A stretch of 29,498 nucleotides of DNA from an uncultured Clostridia bacterium (GTDB taxonomy: Bacteria > Bacillota > Clostridia > Oscillospirales > Acutalibacteraceae): contig CALFTN010000064.1 of NCBI GenBank assembly GCA_937916395.1, forward strand, positions 1 through 29,498, given 5' to 3'. Shown here piece by piece: positions 13,930 through 22,880 of the stretch. The first letter of the stretch is position 1; the number at the start of each line of letters is the position of its first letter. The notes below the pieces were generated by a model that worked only from the letters and a program-made list of their open reading frames with translations, had not been told where the DNA came from and searched no databases. Both the position numbers and the translations under genes were made by a program.

Positions 13930-14937
13930 ATGGTTATAAATGTTAAAACTCAGAGTGGTAGTTATGATATTACTCTTAAAAGAAACGCTCTTAATGAAGT
14001 TAATAATATTCTCAAAATAAAAGGTAAAGCACTTATTGTAACCGATAGCGGAGTGCCAGTAGAATATGTCAAAAACGTTGCGAGTCAGATTAAAAATAGT
14101 GTGATTTATACATTTCCTCAAGGGGAAAAAAGCAAAAATTTTGAAACATATTCCAGTCTTTTAAAAACTCTTGCTGAAAACAATTTTGACAGAAGTGACT
14201 GTGTAATTGCAGTTGGTGGTGGCGTTGTTGGGGATATGGCTGGCTTTACCGCTTCTACATATATGCGTGGTATTAAATTTTATAACATTCCTACAACACT
14301 TCTTTCTCAGGTGGATTCTTCAATCGGTGGTAAAACAGCTATAGACTTTTTGGGTTACAAAAACTTAGTAGGTGCATTTTATCAGCCAAGTGCTGTAATT
14401 ATTGACCCTAATGTATTAAAAACATTGACAAAACGTCAGTTTAATAATGGACTTTGTGAAAGTATTAAAATGGCAGCAACTTCTGACAGTGAGCTTTTCA
14501 ATTTGTTAGAAGAAAATAATGCAGAAGATATAATTGATACAGTAATTGAAAAATCGCTTCTTATAAAAAAACAAGTTGTAGAAGAAGATGAAAAAGAAAC
14601 TGGTCTTCGCAAGGTTTTAAATTTTGGGCATACCATAGGTCATGCTATTGAAACTGTTACTGGTCTTGAGGAGCTTTACCATGGCGAGTGTGTAGCACTT
14701 GGTATGATGTTTATGACTACTGGTGAGCCTAAAAAGCGAATTGAAAAGCTTCTTGCAAAAAACAATTTACCAACAGAAGCTGAATTCGATGTGAACTTAG
14801 TTTACGAAGCACTTCATCACGACAAGAAAAGTGCTGGTAGTGGTGTAAATGTAGTGACTTTAAAAAATATTGGTGATTTTAAGTTCGAATTTTTAGAATA
14901 TAACGAAATATACAAAATTTTGAAAGGAGAGAAATAA
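13930..14937 (+). CDS. aroB: 3-dehydroquinate synthase
   Basis: AroB cyclises DAHP to 3-dehydroquinate, the second shikimate-pathway step, using NAD and a divalent metal. The 335-residue protein has AVGGGVVGDMAGFTAS (NAD site), IPTTLLSQVDSSIGGKTAIDF, and the metal-site region LNFGHTIGHAIE with HGECV after it. It starts five bases after the pheA stop. I see no good ribosome binding site in front of the ATG at 13930 (the preceding bases are AATTTTT), so translation probably depends on ribosomes finishing pheA. The last codon directly adjoins the aroC ATG. Confidence 0.97.
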   Translation: MVINVKTQSGSYDITLKRNALNEVNNILKIKGKALIVTDSGVPVEYVKNVASQIKNSVIYTFPQGEKSKNFETYSSLLKTLAENNFDRSDCVIAVGGGVVGDMAGFTASTYMRGIKFYNIPTTLLSQVDSSIGGKTAIDFLGYKNLVGAFYQPSAVIIDPNVLKTLTKRQFNNGLCESIKMAATSDSELFNLLEENNAEDIIDTVIEKSLLIKKQVVEEDEKETGLRKVLNFGHTIGHAIETVTGLEELYHGECVALGMMFMTTGEPKKRIEKLLAKNNLPTEAEFDVNLVYEALHHDKKSAGSGVNVVTLKNIGDFKFEFLEYNEIYKILKGEK

Positions 14938-16026
14938 ATGAAAAACACATTTGGCAATAATGTGGCTTTGACAGTTTTCGGCGAAAGCCACGGCAGTGCA
15001 ATCGGTGCAGTAATAGATGGCTTGCCTGCTGGTATTACTGTAAGTGAAGAGTTTATTTCTCATCAATTGGATTTGAGAAGACCTTATGGTAAAATTTCAA
15101 CTCCACGACATGAAACAGATAAGTTTGAGATTGTAAGTGGCGTTTATAATAATAGAACAACTGGAACACCAATTTGTATTATAATTCCAAATGAAAATAC
15201 AAAATCAAAGGATTATAACTATGGGGTAGCCAGACCCGGACACGCTGATTTTACAGCGTTTTCAAAGTATAATGGCTTTGAAGATTATCGTGGCGGTGGG
15301 CATTTTAGTGGCAGGATTACTGCTGGTATTGTTGCGAGTGGTGCTATTGCAATTTCTGCTTTAGAGAAAAAAGGAATAAAAATCGGCACCCATATAAAAA
15401 AATGTGCTAATGTAGAGGATGCAGACTTCGGCGATTATATTTTAGATATTGATGTATTGAGCAATAAGCTTTTCGCTGTTTTAGATGATAAAAAAGGCGA
15501 AGAAATGATAAAAAAAATAGAAGAAACAGCCGCTGAGAATGATAGTGTAGGCGGTGTTTTAGAAACTGTTGTTACAGGGCTTCCTGCTGGTGTAGGTGAA
15601 CCGTGGTTTGATACTGTTGAAAGTATGCTTTCACACACACTTTTCTCAATTCCAGCGGTAAAAGGTGTTGAGTTCGGTGCTGGCTTTAGTTGTGCTGATA
15701 TGCTTGGTAGCGAGATGAATGATGCATTCTTTTTTGATGGTGATATTGTTCAAACCATAACAAATAACAATGGTGGTATAAATGGTGGCATTACAAACGG
15801 AATGCCTGTTGTGTTCAGGTGTGCTGTAAAACCAACACCAACTATTGCTAAAGAGCAAGAAACAGTTGATTTTACTAAGAATGAAAACACCACAATCTCT
15901 GCAAAAGGTCGTCATGACCCTTGTATTGTTCACAGAGCAAGAGTCGTGGTAGATAGCATAACAGCTCTCGTTCTTTGTGACTTGCTTTCACAAAAATTTG
16001 GTACAGATTGGCTTGGTGAAGCTTAA
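14938..16026 (+). CDS. aroC: Chorismate synthase
   Basis: AroC eliminates phosphate from EPSP to give chorismate with reduced FMN as cofactor. The 362-residue length is typical. The three family signatures are visible: GESHGSAIGAVIDGLPAG at residues 13-30, RPGHADF followed by YRGGGHFSGRITAG in the middle, and the C-terminal GRHDPCIVHRA. The ATG at 14938 immediately follows the aroB stop and has a strong AAAGGAGAG site within the end of aroB. The stop TAA overlaps the next ATG (TAATG), so the neighbours are translationally coupled. Confidence 0.98.
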   Translation: MKNTFGNNVALTVFGESHGSAIGAVIDGLPAGITVSEEFISHQLDLRRPYGKISTPRHETDKFEIVSGVYNNRTTGTPICIIIPNENTKSKDYNYGVARPGHADFTAFSKYNGFEDYRGGGHFSGRITAGIVASGAIAISALEKKGIKIGTHIKKCANVEDADFGDYILDIDVLSNKLFAVLDDKKGEEMIKKIEETAAENDSVGGVLETVVTGLPAGVGEPWFDTVESMLSHTLFSIPAVKGVEFGAGFSCADMLGSEMNDAFFFDGDIVQTITNNNGGINGGITNGMPVVFRCAVKPTPTIAKEQETVDFTKNENTTISAKGRHDPCIVHRARVVVDSITALVLCDLLSQKFGTDWLGEA

Positions 16027-17261
16027 TGGAATATGGTTGTATAGGTGAAAAATTAGGTCATAGCTTTTCAAAAGAAATTCATAATGCACTTGCTACCTAT
16101 AACTACGAACTGAAAGAGCTTAAGAAAACAGAAGTTGATGCGTTTATGAAATCTCACGATTTTAAAGCGATAAATGTCACTATTCCATATAAACAAACAG
16201 TTATTCCTTATCTTGATTTTATTTCAGATGAAGCAAAAGCGATAGGTGCTGTAAATACAGTAGTTAATAAAAATGGTAAGCTTTACGGATTTAATACTGA
16301 TTTTTTTGGTATGAAAAGCCTTATTGAAAGAACTGGAATTGAAATAAACAAAAAGAAAGTTGCAATTTTAGGTGGTGGCGGTACTTCTAAAACTGCCGAA
16401 GCCGTGTCAATGGCTCTTGGTGCAGAGGTTATTTATAAAACATCAAGAAACAGTAAAGCTGGTTTTATTACATACGATGAGCTTTATAATATCAGTGATA
16501 CAATAGATGTAATTATAAATACTACCCCTGTTGGTATGTATCCTGATATTTATATTTCAGCAGTAGAAGTAGAAAGGTTTAAAAATCTTTCTGGTGTAGT
16601 AGATGCAGTTTATAACCCACTTCGCTCAAAGCTTGTTTCTGATGCACTTGAAAATAATATTAAGGCAGTTGGCGGACTCTATATGCTTGTAGCACAGGCG
16701 GCAGCTGCAGTCGAAAAGTTTATAGATACTAAAATAACCACAGAAAATATTGAAAAGGTATTTAAAAATCTCTTTAACAAAAAAGAAAATATCGTTTTAA
16801 TAGGTATGCCATCTTCTGGTAAATCAACAGTTGGTAATATGCTTGCAGAAAAATTAGGCAGAGCGTTTTTTGATAGCGATAAACTGGTTGAGTCAACTCA
16901 GAATATGACCATTCTGGATATATTTAAAGCTGAAGGTGAAGCATATTTCAGAAATTGTGAAACAGAAGCTGTTTTTGAGCTTTCAAAAAACAACTCTTCT
17001 GTGATTGCAACTGGTGGTGGCGTGGTTTTAAATAAAAAAAATATAGAGCTTTTAAAAGAGAATGGTAAAGTGTTCTTTTTAGACAGACCTTTAGAGATGC
17101 TTTTAACAACTGATGACAGACCATTGTCATCCAATAAAGCAGATTTAGAAAAACGCTATAATGAACGATATGATTTATACAGAACTTCTGCTGATGTAGT
17201 GATTGACGGTAGCGGAACTGTAGATGAAGTAGTAAATCAGATTTTAAGGGTGATAGAATGA
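16026..17261 (+). CDS. aroEK: Shikimate dehydrogenase-shikimate kinase fusion
   Basis: A single 411-residue frame joins two consecutive enzymes. Residues 1 to about 250 are shikimate dehydrogenase (AroE): GEKLGHSFSKEIHN for substrate binding, catalytic Lys in NVTIPYK, Asp in GFNTDFFG, and the nucleotide loop LGGGGTSKT, where the usual GAGG is GGGG. Residues from about 255 are shikimate kinase (AroK): Walker A GMPSSGKS at 260-267, FFDSDKLVE, YFRNCE, ATGGGVV, and lid Arg in DDRPLSS. The stop codons around it confirm one continuous gene. The fusion would pass shikimate from one active site to the next. It overlaps aroC by one base and aroQ by four (ATGA). Confidence 0.95.
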   Translation: MEYGCIGEKLGHSFSKEIHNALATYNYELKELKKTEVDAFMKSHDFKAINVTIPYKQTVIPYLDFISDEAKAIGAVNTVVNKNGKLYGFNTDFFGMKSLIERTGIEINKKKVAILGGGGTSKTAEAVSMALGAEVIYKTSRNSKAGFITYDELYNISDTIDVIINTTPVGMYPDIYISAVEVERFKNLSGVVDAVYNPLRSKLVSDALENNIKAVGGLYMLVAQAAAAVEKFIDTKITTENIEKVFKNLFNKKENIVLIGMPSSGKSTVGNMLAEKLGRAFFDSDKLVESTQNMTILDIFKAEGEAYFRNCETEAVFELSKNNSSVIATGGGVVLNKKNIELLKENGKVFFLDRPLEMLLTTDDRPLSSNKADLEKRYNERYDLYRTSADVVIDGSGTVDEVVNQILRVIE

Positions 17262-17689
17262 AAATCCTTGTTATTAATGGGCCAAATATAAATATGTTAG
17301 GTGTGCGTGAACCAGAAATTTATGGCACAGAAACCTACATAAACCTTGTTGAAAAAATAGAAAAGTATGCAAAAGAGAATTGGGTTGAAGTAAAGTGCTT
17401 TCAGTCAAATCACGAAGGTGATATTGTAGATGAAATTCAGAAAGCGTATAAAAACTTTGATGGTATTGTAATTAATCCTGCAGCTTACACTCATACAAGT
17501 GTAGCAATTCTTGATGCTTTAAAGGCTGTTTCAATTCCAACAGTTGAAGTGCATATTTCAGAAGTTTCAGAGCGTGAAGCTTACAGACAAATAAGCTATG
17601 TGCGTGAATACGCCTTTAAAACTATTACCGGCCATGGTACAGACGGCTATTTAGAAGCAATAGATGCGTTGCTTATGAAGGTGCGTTAA
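17258..17689 (+). CDS. aroQ: 3-dehydroquinate dehydratase, type II
   Basis: AroQ removes water from 3-dehydroquinate to give 3-dehydroshikimate. At 143 residues with the start LVINGPNINMLGVREPEIYG (catalytic Tyr in the IYG segment, Arg in the flexible loop), FQSNHEGDIVDEI and INPAAYTHTSVAI followed by VEVHISE, it is the dodecameric type II enzyme, not the type I AroD. The gene starts inside the end of aroEK (ATGA overlap), and the next gene begins directly after its stop codon. This AroQ is unrelated to the AroQ-class chorismate mutase domain in pheA. Confidence 0.97.
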   Translation: MKILVINGPNINMLGVREPEIYGTETYINLVEKIEKYAKENWVEVKCFQSNHEGDIVDEIQKAYKNFDGIVINPAAYTHTSVAILDALKAVSIPTVEVHISEVSEREAYRQISYVREYAFKTITGHGTDGYLEAIDALLMKVR

Positions 17690-18910
17690 ATGATAGCAGA
17701 AATATATAAAAGTAAAGCGAAGGGCGAAATTACGGCACGAAGCTCTAAAAGCTATATGCATCGTGCTTTAATTGGTGCGTCGCTTTCAGATGGCGAAACT
17801 CTGATTGAAAATATTGCAGAGTCAGAAGATATTACTGCTACAATTGATTGCTTGAAGCAATTTGGTGCAAGGTTTGAATTTATAGGTGATACAGTGAAGG
17901 TACAGGGTGTTTCACCTGATAAAAAACAAAAATCACTTTCACTTTTTGCAAATGAAAGTGGTAGTACCTTACGTTTTTTAATTCCTGTTTCTTTACTGTA
18001 TTGTGATAATGTAGAGTTTACTGGCAGTAAAAGGCTTTTAGAGAGACCTCAAACAGTTTATGAAGAATTATTTCCAGGGAAAAATTGTTTTATAAAAAAG
18101 AATGAGGACAGTATTGCTGTCGGCGGTAGCTTGACTGGTGGCGTTTTTGAGTGTAGGGGCGATGTAAGCAGTCAGTTTTTGACAGGACTTCTTTTTACCT
18201 TGCCATTACTTAGTGAGGATAGTGTTATTCGTTTAACAACATCGTTGCAATCCTCGCCATACATTGATTTGACAATAGAAATTCTGAAGGAATTTGGTGT
18301 TGCTGTTGAAAGACCAAATGAAAGAGAATTTATAATTAAAGGTAATCAGCAGTTTAAACCAACAAAGCTTTATTGTGAAGGTGATTGGTCAAATGCAGCG
18401 TTTTTGGATGCGTTTAACTTAATCGGTGGCAATGTTGTTTTAAAAGGCTTAAAAGAAACAAGTACACAGGGCGACAAAATATATAAAAAGTATTTTGAAG
18501 AATTAAAACAGGGTACACCGGTTTTAGATATTACAGATTGTCCGGATTTAGCACCGGTTTTAATGACTATGGCGTCACTTTTGAATGGTGCCGTGCTTAA
18601 AGGAACCAGTCGTCTTAAAATAAAAGAGAGTGACCGTGGAGAAGTAATGAAAAATGAACTTTCAAAATTCTCTGCCAATGTCACTGTTTTAGAAAATGAA
18701 ATAATAATAAAAAAATCAGCCTTAACACCACCAAAAGAAAAGCTATGTGGCAACAACGACCACAGAATTGCAATGTCACTTGCAATTATTTCAAGTGTGT
18801 TCGGTGGCGTTATTGAAAATGCAGAATGTGTTAATAAAAGTTACCCGTTATTTTTTGAAGATTGCGAGAAACTTGGTATAAAATTAGAAATTGGAAGTGT
18901 TTTAAAATGA
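17690..18910 (+). CDS. aroA: 3-phosphoshikimate 1-carboxyvinyltransferase (EPSP synthase)
   Basis: AroA joins shikimate 3-phosphate and phosphoenolpyruvate to make EPSP. The 406-residue sequence has the two-domain enolpyruvyl transferase fold with SSKSYMHRALIGASL (about 19-33), NESGSTLRFLIPV, SSQFLTGLLF, KIKESDRGEVMKNEL (catalytic Asp/Glu region) and NNDHRIAMSLAI. It is somewhat shorter than the enterobacterial enzyme. In place of the usual GNAGT segment it reads NESGST, so it looks like a class II-type enzyme; glyphosate sensitivity cannot be judged from this alone. It begins immediately after the aroQ stop and overlaps the DAHP synthase start (ATGA). Confidence 0.97.
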   Translation: MIAEIYKSKAKGEITARSSKSYMHRALIGASLSDGETLIENIAESEDITATIDCLKQFGARFEFIGDTVKVQGVSPDKKQKSLSLFANESGSTLRFLIPVSLLYCDNVEFTGSKRLLERPQTVYEELFPGKNCFIKKNEDSIAVGGSLTGGVFECRGDVSSQFLTGLLFTLPLLSEDSVIRLTTSLQSSPYIDLTIEILKEFGVAVERPNEREFIIKGNQQFKPTKLYCEGDWSNAAFLDAFNLIGGNVVLKGLKETSTQGDKIYKKYFEELKQGTPVLDITDCPDLAPVLMTMASLLNGAVLKGTSRLKIKESDRGEVMKNELSKFSANVTVLENEIIIKKSALTPPKEKLCGNNDHRIAMSLAIISSVFGGVIENAECVNKSYPLFFEDCEKLGIKLEIGSVLK

Positions 18911-19935
18911 GTATGAATTTCAAAGGAAAATTACCAATTCCGAAAGAGGTTAAAGAGCGTTTTCCTTTAACAAAAGAAATGGCAGAACAGAAAGCTAAAA
19001 ATGACGAAGAAATAAGAAAGGTTTTCTCTGGCGAATCAGATAAATTTCTTCTTGTAATTGGTCCTTGCTCTGCTGACTATAAAGATGCAGTGTTAGATTA
19101 CATACATCGTCTTCGCGTTGTTCAGGAAAAGGTGCAGGATAAGATTTTCATAATACCAAGAATTTATACAAATAAGCCAAGAACAACAGGCGATGGCTAT
19201 AAAGGTATGGTTCATCAACCAAATCCTGATAAAGAGCCAGATATGTATGAGGGTATTGTTGCGATTCGTGATATTCACATGTCTGCATTAAAGGAAACAG
19301 GCTTTTCATGTGCAGACGAAATGCTTTACCCTGATAACTATCGTTATCTTTCAGATGTTCTTTCTTATGTTGCTATTGGTGCAAGAAGTGTTGAGAATCA
19401 GCAACACAGACTTGCTGCAAGTGGTCTTGAAGTGCCGGTTGGTATGAAAAACCCAACAAGTGGTGATTTATCTATTATGATGAATGCAATTACAGCGGCA
19501 CAGCACAGCCACACATTTATTTATCGTGGTTGGGAAGTAACAAGTGATGGTAACCCTTATGCACACGCAATTATGCGTGGATTTGTTGACAGAGACGGTC
19601 ACTCAATTTCTAACTATCACTATGAGGATTTACAGAAGTTAAGCGATATTTATGCTGCTTCAGGTCTTATTAATCCTGCTGCAATCATTGATGTTAACCA
19701 CGCAAATTCAGGTAAGAAATATCTTGAACAAATAAGAATTACAAAAGATGTTCTTTACAGTATGGCACACAATAATGATATTAAAAAGCTTGTCAAAGGC
19801 TTGATGATAGAAAGCTATATTGAAGATGGTGCACAGAAAATAGGTGAAAATGTTTACGGTAAATCAATCACAGACCCATGTCTTGGTTGGGAAAAAACTG
19901 AAAAGCTCATTTACGATATTGCTGAAAGCTTGTAA
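18907..19935 (+). CDS. aroF: 3-deoxy-7-phosphoheptulonate synthase, class I (AroFGH type)
   Basis: This enzyme makes DAHP from erythrose 4-phosphate and phosphoenolpyruvate, the first step of the pathway. The 342-residue protein belongs to the E. coli-like class I alpha type, as shown by VIGPCSADYKDAV, IPRIYTNKPRTTGDGYKG, GARSVENQQHRLAASGL, GMKNPTSGDLSIM and IDVNHANSGKK. Such enzymes are usually feedback inhibited by one aromatic amino acid; which one is not readable here. The ATG at 18907 overlaps the aroA stop (ATGA); an open stretch up to 18862 lies within aroA and is rejected. Unusually, the gene for step one comes last in the operon. Confidence 0.96.
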   Translation: MSMNFKGKLPIPKEVKERFPLTKEMAEQKAKNDEEIRKVFSGESDKFLLVIGPCSADYKDAVLDYIHRLRVVQEKVQDKIFIIPRIYTNKPRTTGDGYKGMVHQPNPDKEPDMYEGIVAIRDIHMSALKETGFSCADEMLYPDNYRYLSDVLSYVAIGARSVENQQHRLAASGLEVPVGMKNPTSGDLSIMMNAITAAQHSHTFIYRGWEVTSDGNPYAHAIMRGFVDRDGHSISNYHYEDLQKLSDIYAASGLINPAAIIDVNHANSGKKYLEQIRITKDVLYSMAHNNDIKKLVKGLMIESYIEDGAQKIGENVYGKSITDPCLGWEKTEKLIYDIAESL

Positions 19936-19950
19936 AACAAAAAATTAAAA

Positions 19951-19996
19951 CAACTCAGTTAATTGATTTTCATATCAGTTAACTGAGTTGCTTTAT
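19951..19996 (+). terminator. Terminator at the end of the aromatic operon
   Basis: A perfect 12-bp stem, CAACTCAGTTAA (19951-19962) with TTAACTGAGTTG (19979-19990), extended inside by TGAT/ATCA, then CTTTATT. The T-run is short, but the stem is strong and sits 16 bases after the last stop codon. Confidence 0.8.
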
Positions 19997-20024
19997 TAAT
20001 AAATTTTATCAAGTCTTTCTTTTG
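19996..20024. repeat. Copy A of a 29-base direct repeat (remnant of a HAD gene end)
   Basis: Bases 19996-20024 match 22881-22909 at 27 of 29 positions, including 19 in a row (TTAATAAATTTTATCAAGT). At 22881 this sequence is the last codons and stop of the Cof-type HAD gene (minus strand, LDKIY and stop). Here the same minus-strand frame reads SKERLDKIY and stop, preceded by a stop, so it is not a gene. It flanks the surface-protein gene on its left side. Confidence 0.65.
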
Positions 20025-20070
20025 ACTAATAAAAATTTTCTATCAAATTGTTAAAAATTCTTTGAAACTA

Positions 20071-20099
20071 TTGAAAAGTATAAAATATATTGTTATAAT
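20071..20099 (+). promoter_or_regulatory. Sigma-A promoter of the surface-protein gene
   Basis: TTGAAA (20071-20076), a 17-base spacer and perfect TATAAT (20094-20099), 42 bases upstream of the start codon. Confidence 0.82.
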
Positions 20100-20141
20100 A
20101 TCAACCGCAAAAATTCAAAATTTTTAAAAGAAGGCGATTTT

Positions 20142-22763
20142 TTGAATATTAAATTTCGTAAAATGATAGCTTGTTTACTTATGTTAGCATTGATGGTTAC
20201 ATTAGTTTGCAATGCAACCTTTACAGCTTTTGCTGCAGAAGCTACGATACCTGATACGATTAATCTTTATATTAATGGTGGTACAAAGGTAACTAATAGT
20301 GATGAGGTAACTGCTAAATTAGCTTCAGGAACAGCAACTTTAGCGTATGATGATGTGACAAAATCGGTTACATTAACATTAATAAACGCGACTATTGAAA
20401 CAATAGATAGATTGGGTATTGATTTTTGTAACACAAATGATTTTAATACAAATTTAGATGATAATATAACCTTTAATATTGTTCTTGTTGGTGATAATAC
20501 TATTACTTCAACATCAACAGACAGTGAGGTAAATGCAATTTTGGTAGAATCAGCAAATCTTAATATTGCTGGTTCTGGTAATCTGAATATCAGTGCTAGT
20601 ACTGGTGAGGATTATGAAAATTACTGGAATCGTACTATTCATGTTAGTAATGGTAATATATCCTTTAACAGCACAGGTACAATTAATGTATCTGGCAAAT
20701 CGGAGAAGAATTTATCCCATTTGGTAGCAATATATACTAACGGAAATATTGACGTTAATTCAGGTGTAATTAATGCTTATGTAAACAGAGATGAAAATGG
20801 TGTGGAATTAAGCAGTACGGCTGATAATTGCGCAGCAATTTTTGTTGGTGCTAATTTTAGAGGAATTAATATAGAAAATGCAACAGTGAACGCTTATGCA
20901 GGTAAAGGTAACTCTCAATCCTGTGGTATAGGTGGTGACCCTGGAACTGTTATTGAAATTTCAAATAACGCTACAGTCAACGCTTATGGTGGAACAGCTT
21001 TAGGCGGTTGCAATAGCTATGGTATCGGTACTTCATTGTATAGCTATGGTAATGGGACTTATTACCCTGATACATATGCTGTTCGTATAGAAGATTCTGA
21101 TGTTACTGCAGTTGGTGGTGAATCTGAAAGTGGTAATAGCTATGGTATCGGTTCTGAAGGTAGTTTAGAAGTTGTTAACTCTAGTGTTACAGCAACAGCA
21201 GGAAATTCCGGTATCGGAAGCTACGGTATAGGCGTTGGTTATGCTGGTAATTATGGTGATATTAAAATAAGTGACGATTCTGATGTAAAAGCTACAAGTG
21301 GTCAGAGTGGAAACTTAAGCTATGGTATAGGTGCCAGTGGTAGTTTGACAATCAGTGATTCCTCAAAGGTTAAGGCTTATGCTAATAATGTAACAAATCC
21401 ATCAACTCCTTACTACTTTAGCTTTGGTGTTTGCTCAGTTGGCGGTATTACTTTAAGTGAAGCAAACACTTTAGATTTATATGGTGTCCATCGTGCAATA
21501 GGCTCAGTTGGGGGAATTGGTTTTACTACAGTTTCAGGAGCTAATTATAAATTATTAAATAATGGAACTGAAATTTCAGTAAATGATATTGCTACAACAA
21601 CTTTAGGTCAAAAATTAGAATTAATGCAATTTTACAATGTTAATTTTACCGGTGCAAAGGTTACTTCAAATGGTACATCAACAGTTATTAAAGGTACAGA
21701 TTATGTTGCTACATTAGTACCTAATGAAAACTATAAAATTACTTCTGATAACATTGTTATTAAATCAAATGGTGTAGATGTAACTGGCTATACTTTTGAT
21801 GAATCAACAGGTGTTTTAACTATTCCAGCATCTTTGATTACAGGTGATATTCAGGTTACTGCAACAGCTATAAGAATTTCATATCCAGTTAATCTTATTA
21901 GTGGCGAGAATTATACGTTTGGTAATACCACAACAGCTCAAAAGGGTAGTGATTACACAGTAACATTAACACCAAGCTCAAATTATAAAATTTCTGCTTC
22001 AGATATTTCTGTAACGGTTGGTGGTACAGCAGTTGACGGATTCACTTATAATGATTTGACTGATGTTTTAACTATTCCGGCATCTTTAGTAACAGATACT
22101 ATTTCAATTTCTGCACAGGCTAAGATTATAACTTTCCCTGTTAATCTTAAAAGCTCAACAGTAACATTTGCTGCTCAAAGTGAAGCAAATGCTGGTAGCG
22201 ATTATACAGTAGCAATGACTGCTTCTGCAAACAATATCCTTCCTGAAAACATCATAGTTAAGATAGGTGATAGTGTTATTACAAATTATACCTATAAAAA
22301 TGGCGGTGTTACAGGTAGAGGAACATTAACAATCCCAGCATCTGTTATTACCGATGAAATAACAATTATTGTTGAATCAAAAATCATGTCTTATTTAGTA
22401 ACATTCGTTGATTTTGATGGTAAAACATTAAAAGTAGAAACAATTGAGCATGGAAAGGATGCAATTGCACCTGAAGCACCTGTTCGTGTAGGATATAAGT
22501 TTACTGGTTGGGATAAGGAGACTGAGAATATAACCGCTGATACAATAATTAAAGCATTGTATCAACAAATTAGTACTGTTGGTAGTGGCGAAGATGTTGC
22601 AGAATCAGAACCAACAGAAACAGCACCTAAATCAGAAGGCTCTTTTGCTGAAAAAACTGGCGATACAACTAATCTCTTAATGTTGTTTGTAATTTTATTC
22701 TCTGGAAGTGCATCTTTAGTTGTTTTAAACTTAAACACACGTAAAAAGAAAACACAAATTTAA
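20142..22763 (+). CDS. Large secreted repeat protein with surface-anchor-like tail
   Basis: An 873-residue protein. Residues 1 to about 32 are a signal peptide ending AFAA. About 35-480 are rich in Asn, Gly, Ser and beta-strand motifs with recurring SYGIG (at least four copies plus SFGVC) and look like a right-handed beta-helix. About 500-750 are three tandem modules of about 84 residues, each with NYKI/NNIL and LTIPAS[LV][IV]T. About 751-808 is a Listeria-Bacteroides-type repeat (VTFVDFDGK ... GYKFTGWDKETENI). The end has an acidic linker, KTGD (838-841), a hydrophobic helix and NTRKKK, resembling a sortase signal whose LPxTG is degenerate (AEKTG). The TTG start at 20142 has AGAAGG about seven bases before it. 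Likely an adhesin or wall protein; the ligand is unknown. Confidence 0.88.
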   Translation: MNIKFRKMIACLLMLALMVTLVCNATFTAFAAEATIPDTINLYINGGTKVTNSDEVTAKLASGTATLAYDDVTKSVTLTLINATIETIDRLGIDFCNTNDFNTNLDDNITFNIVLVGDNTITSTSTDSEVNAILVESANLNIAGSGNLNISASTGEDYENYWNRTIHVSNGNISFNSTGTINVSGKSEKNLSHLVAIYTNGNIDVNSGVINAYVNRDENGVELSSTADNCAAIFVGANFRGINIENATVNAYAGKGNSQSCGIGGDPGTVIEISNNATVNAYGGTALGGCNSYGIGTSLYSYGNGTYYPDTYAVRIEDSDVTAVGGESESGNSYGIGSEGSLEVVNSSVTATAGNSGIGSYGIGVGYAGNYGDIKISDDSDVKATSGQSGNLSYGIGASGSLTISDSSKVKAYANNVTNPSTPYYFSFGVCSVGGITLSEANTLDLYGVHRAIGSVGGIGFTTVSGANYKLLNNGTEISVNDIATTTLGQKLELMQFYNVNFTGAKVTSNGTSTVIKGTDYVATLVPNENYKITSDNIVIKSNGVDVTGYTFDESTGVLTIPASLITGDIQVTATAIRISYPVNLISGENYTFGNTTTAQKGSDYTVTLTPSSNYKISASDISVTVGGTAVDGFTYNDLTDVLTIPASLVTDTISISAQAKIITFPVNLKSSTVTFAAQSEANAGSDYTVAMTASANNILPENIIVKIGDSVITNYTYKNGGVTGRGTLTIPASVITDEITIIVESKIMSYLVTFVDFDGKTLKVETIEHGKDAIAPEAPVRVGYKFTGWDKETENITADTIIKALYQQISTVGSGEDVAESEPTETAPKSEGSFAEKTGDTTNLLMLFVILFSGSASLVVLNLNTRKKKTQI
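21639..22391 (+). repeat. Three tandem modules of about 84 codons within the surface gene
   Basis: Modules begin at 21639, 21888 and 22140 (residues 500, 583 and 667), each opening with VN[FL]. Each has G[ST]DY.[AV], a stretch with NYKI or NNIL, a Y/F-T-Y/F segment, and LTIPAS before a closing strand. They are diverged at the DNA level, so the duplication is old and selection has kept the fold. Confidence 0.8.
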
Positions 22764-22782
22764 TAAGTCTTAAAACTAAAAA

Positions 22783-22835
22783 CATCCTATCATTTTAGTC
22801 GGTAAACCCAACTTTAAATGATAGGATGAATTATT
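22783..22835. terminator. Bidirectional terminator between surface gene and HAD gene
   Basis: A perfect 13-bp stem, CATCCTATCATTT (22783-22795) with AAATGATAGGATG (22816-22828), 20-base loop. On the plus strand it is followed by ATTATTTTTAT; on the minus strand by TTTTTAGTTTT, which is the better T-tract. It fits the convergent gene arrangement. Confidence 0.85.
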
Positions 22836-22880
22836 TTTATCTGTTTTCAAATACAATCGAGGTAAAAAACTAAGAAATGC

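Noticed and set aside
18370..18756. 128-codon open frame on the minus strand inside aroA
   Set aside because: It has no ribosome binding site or recognisable domain and lies fully opposite a well-conserved gene.
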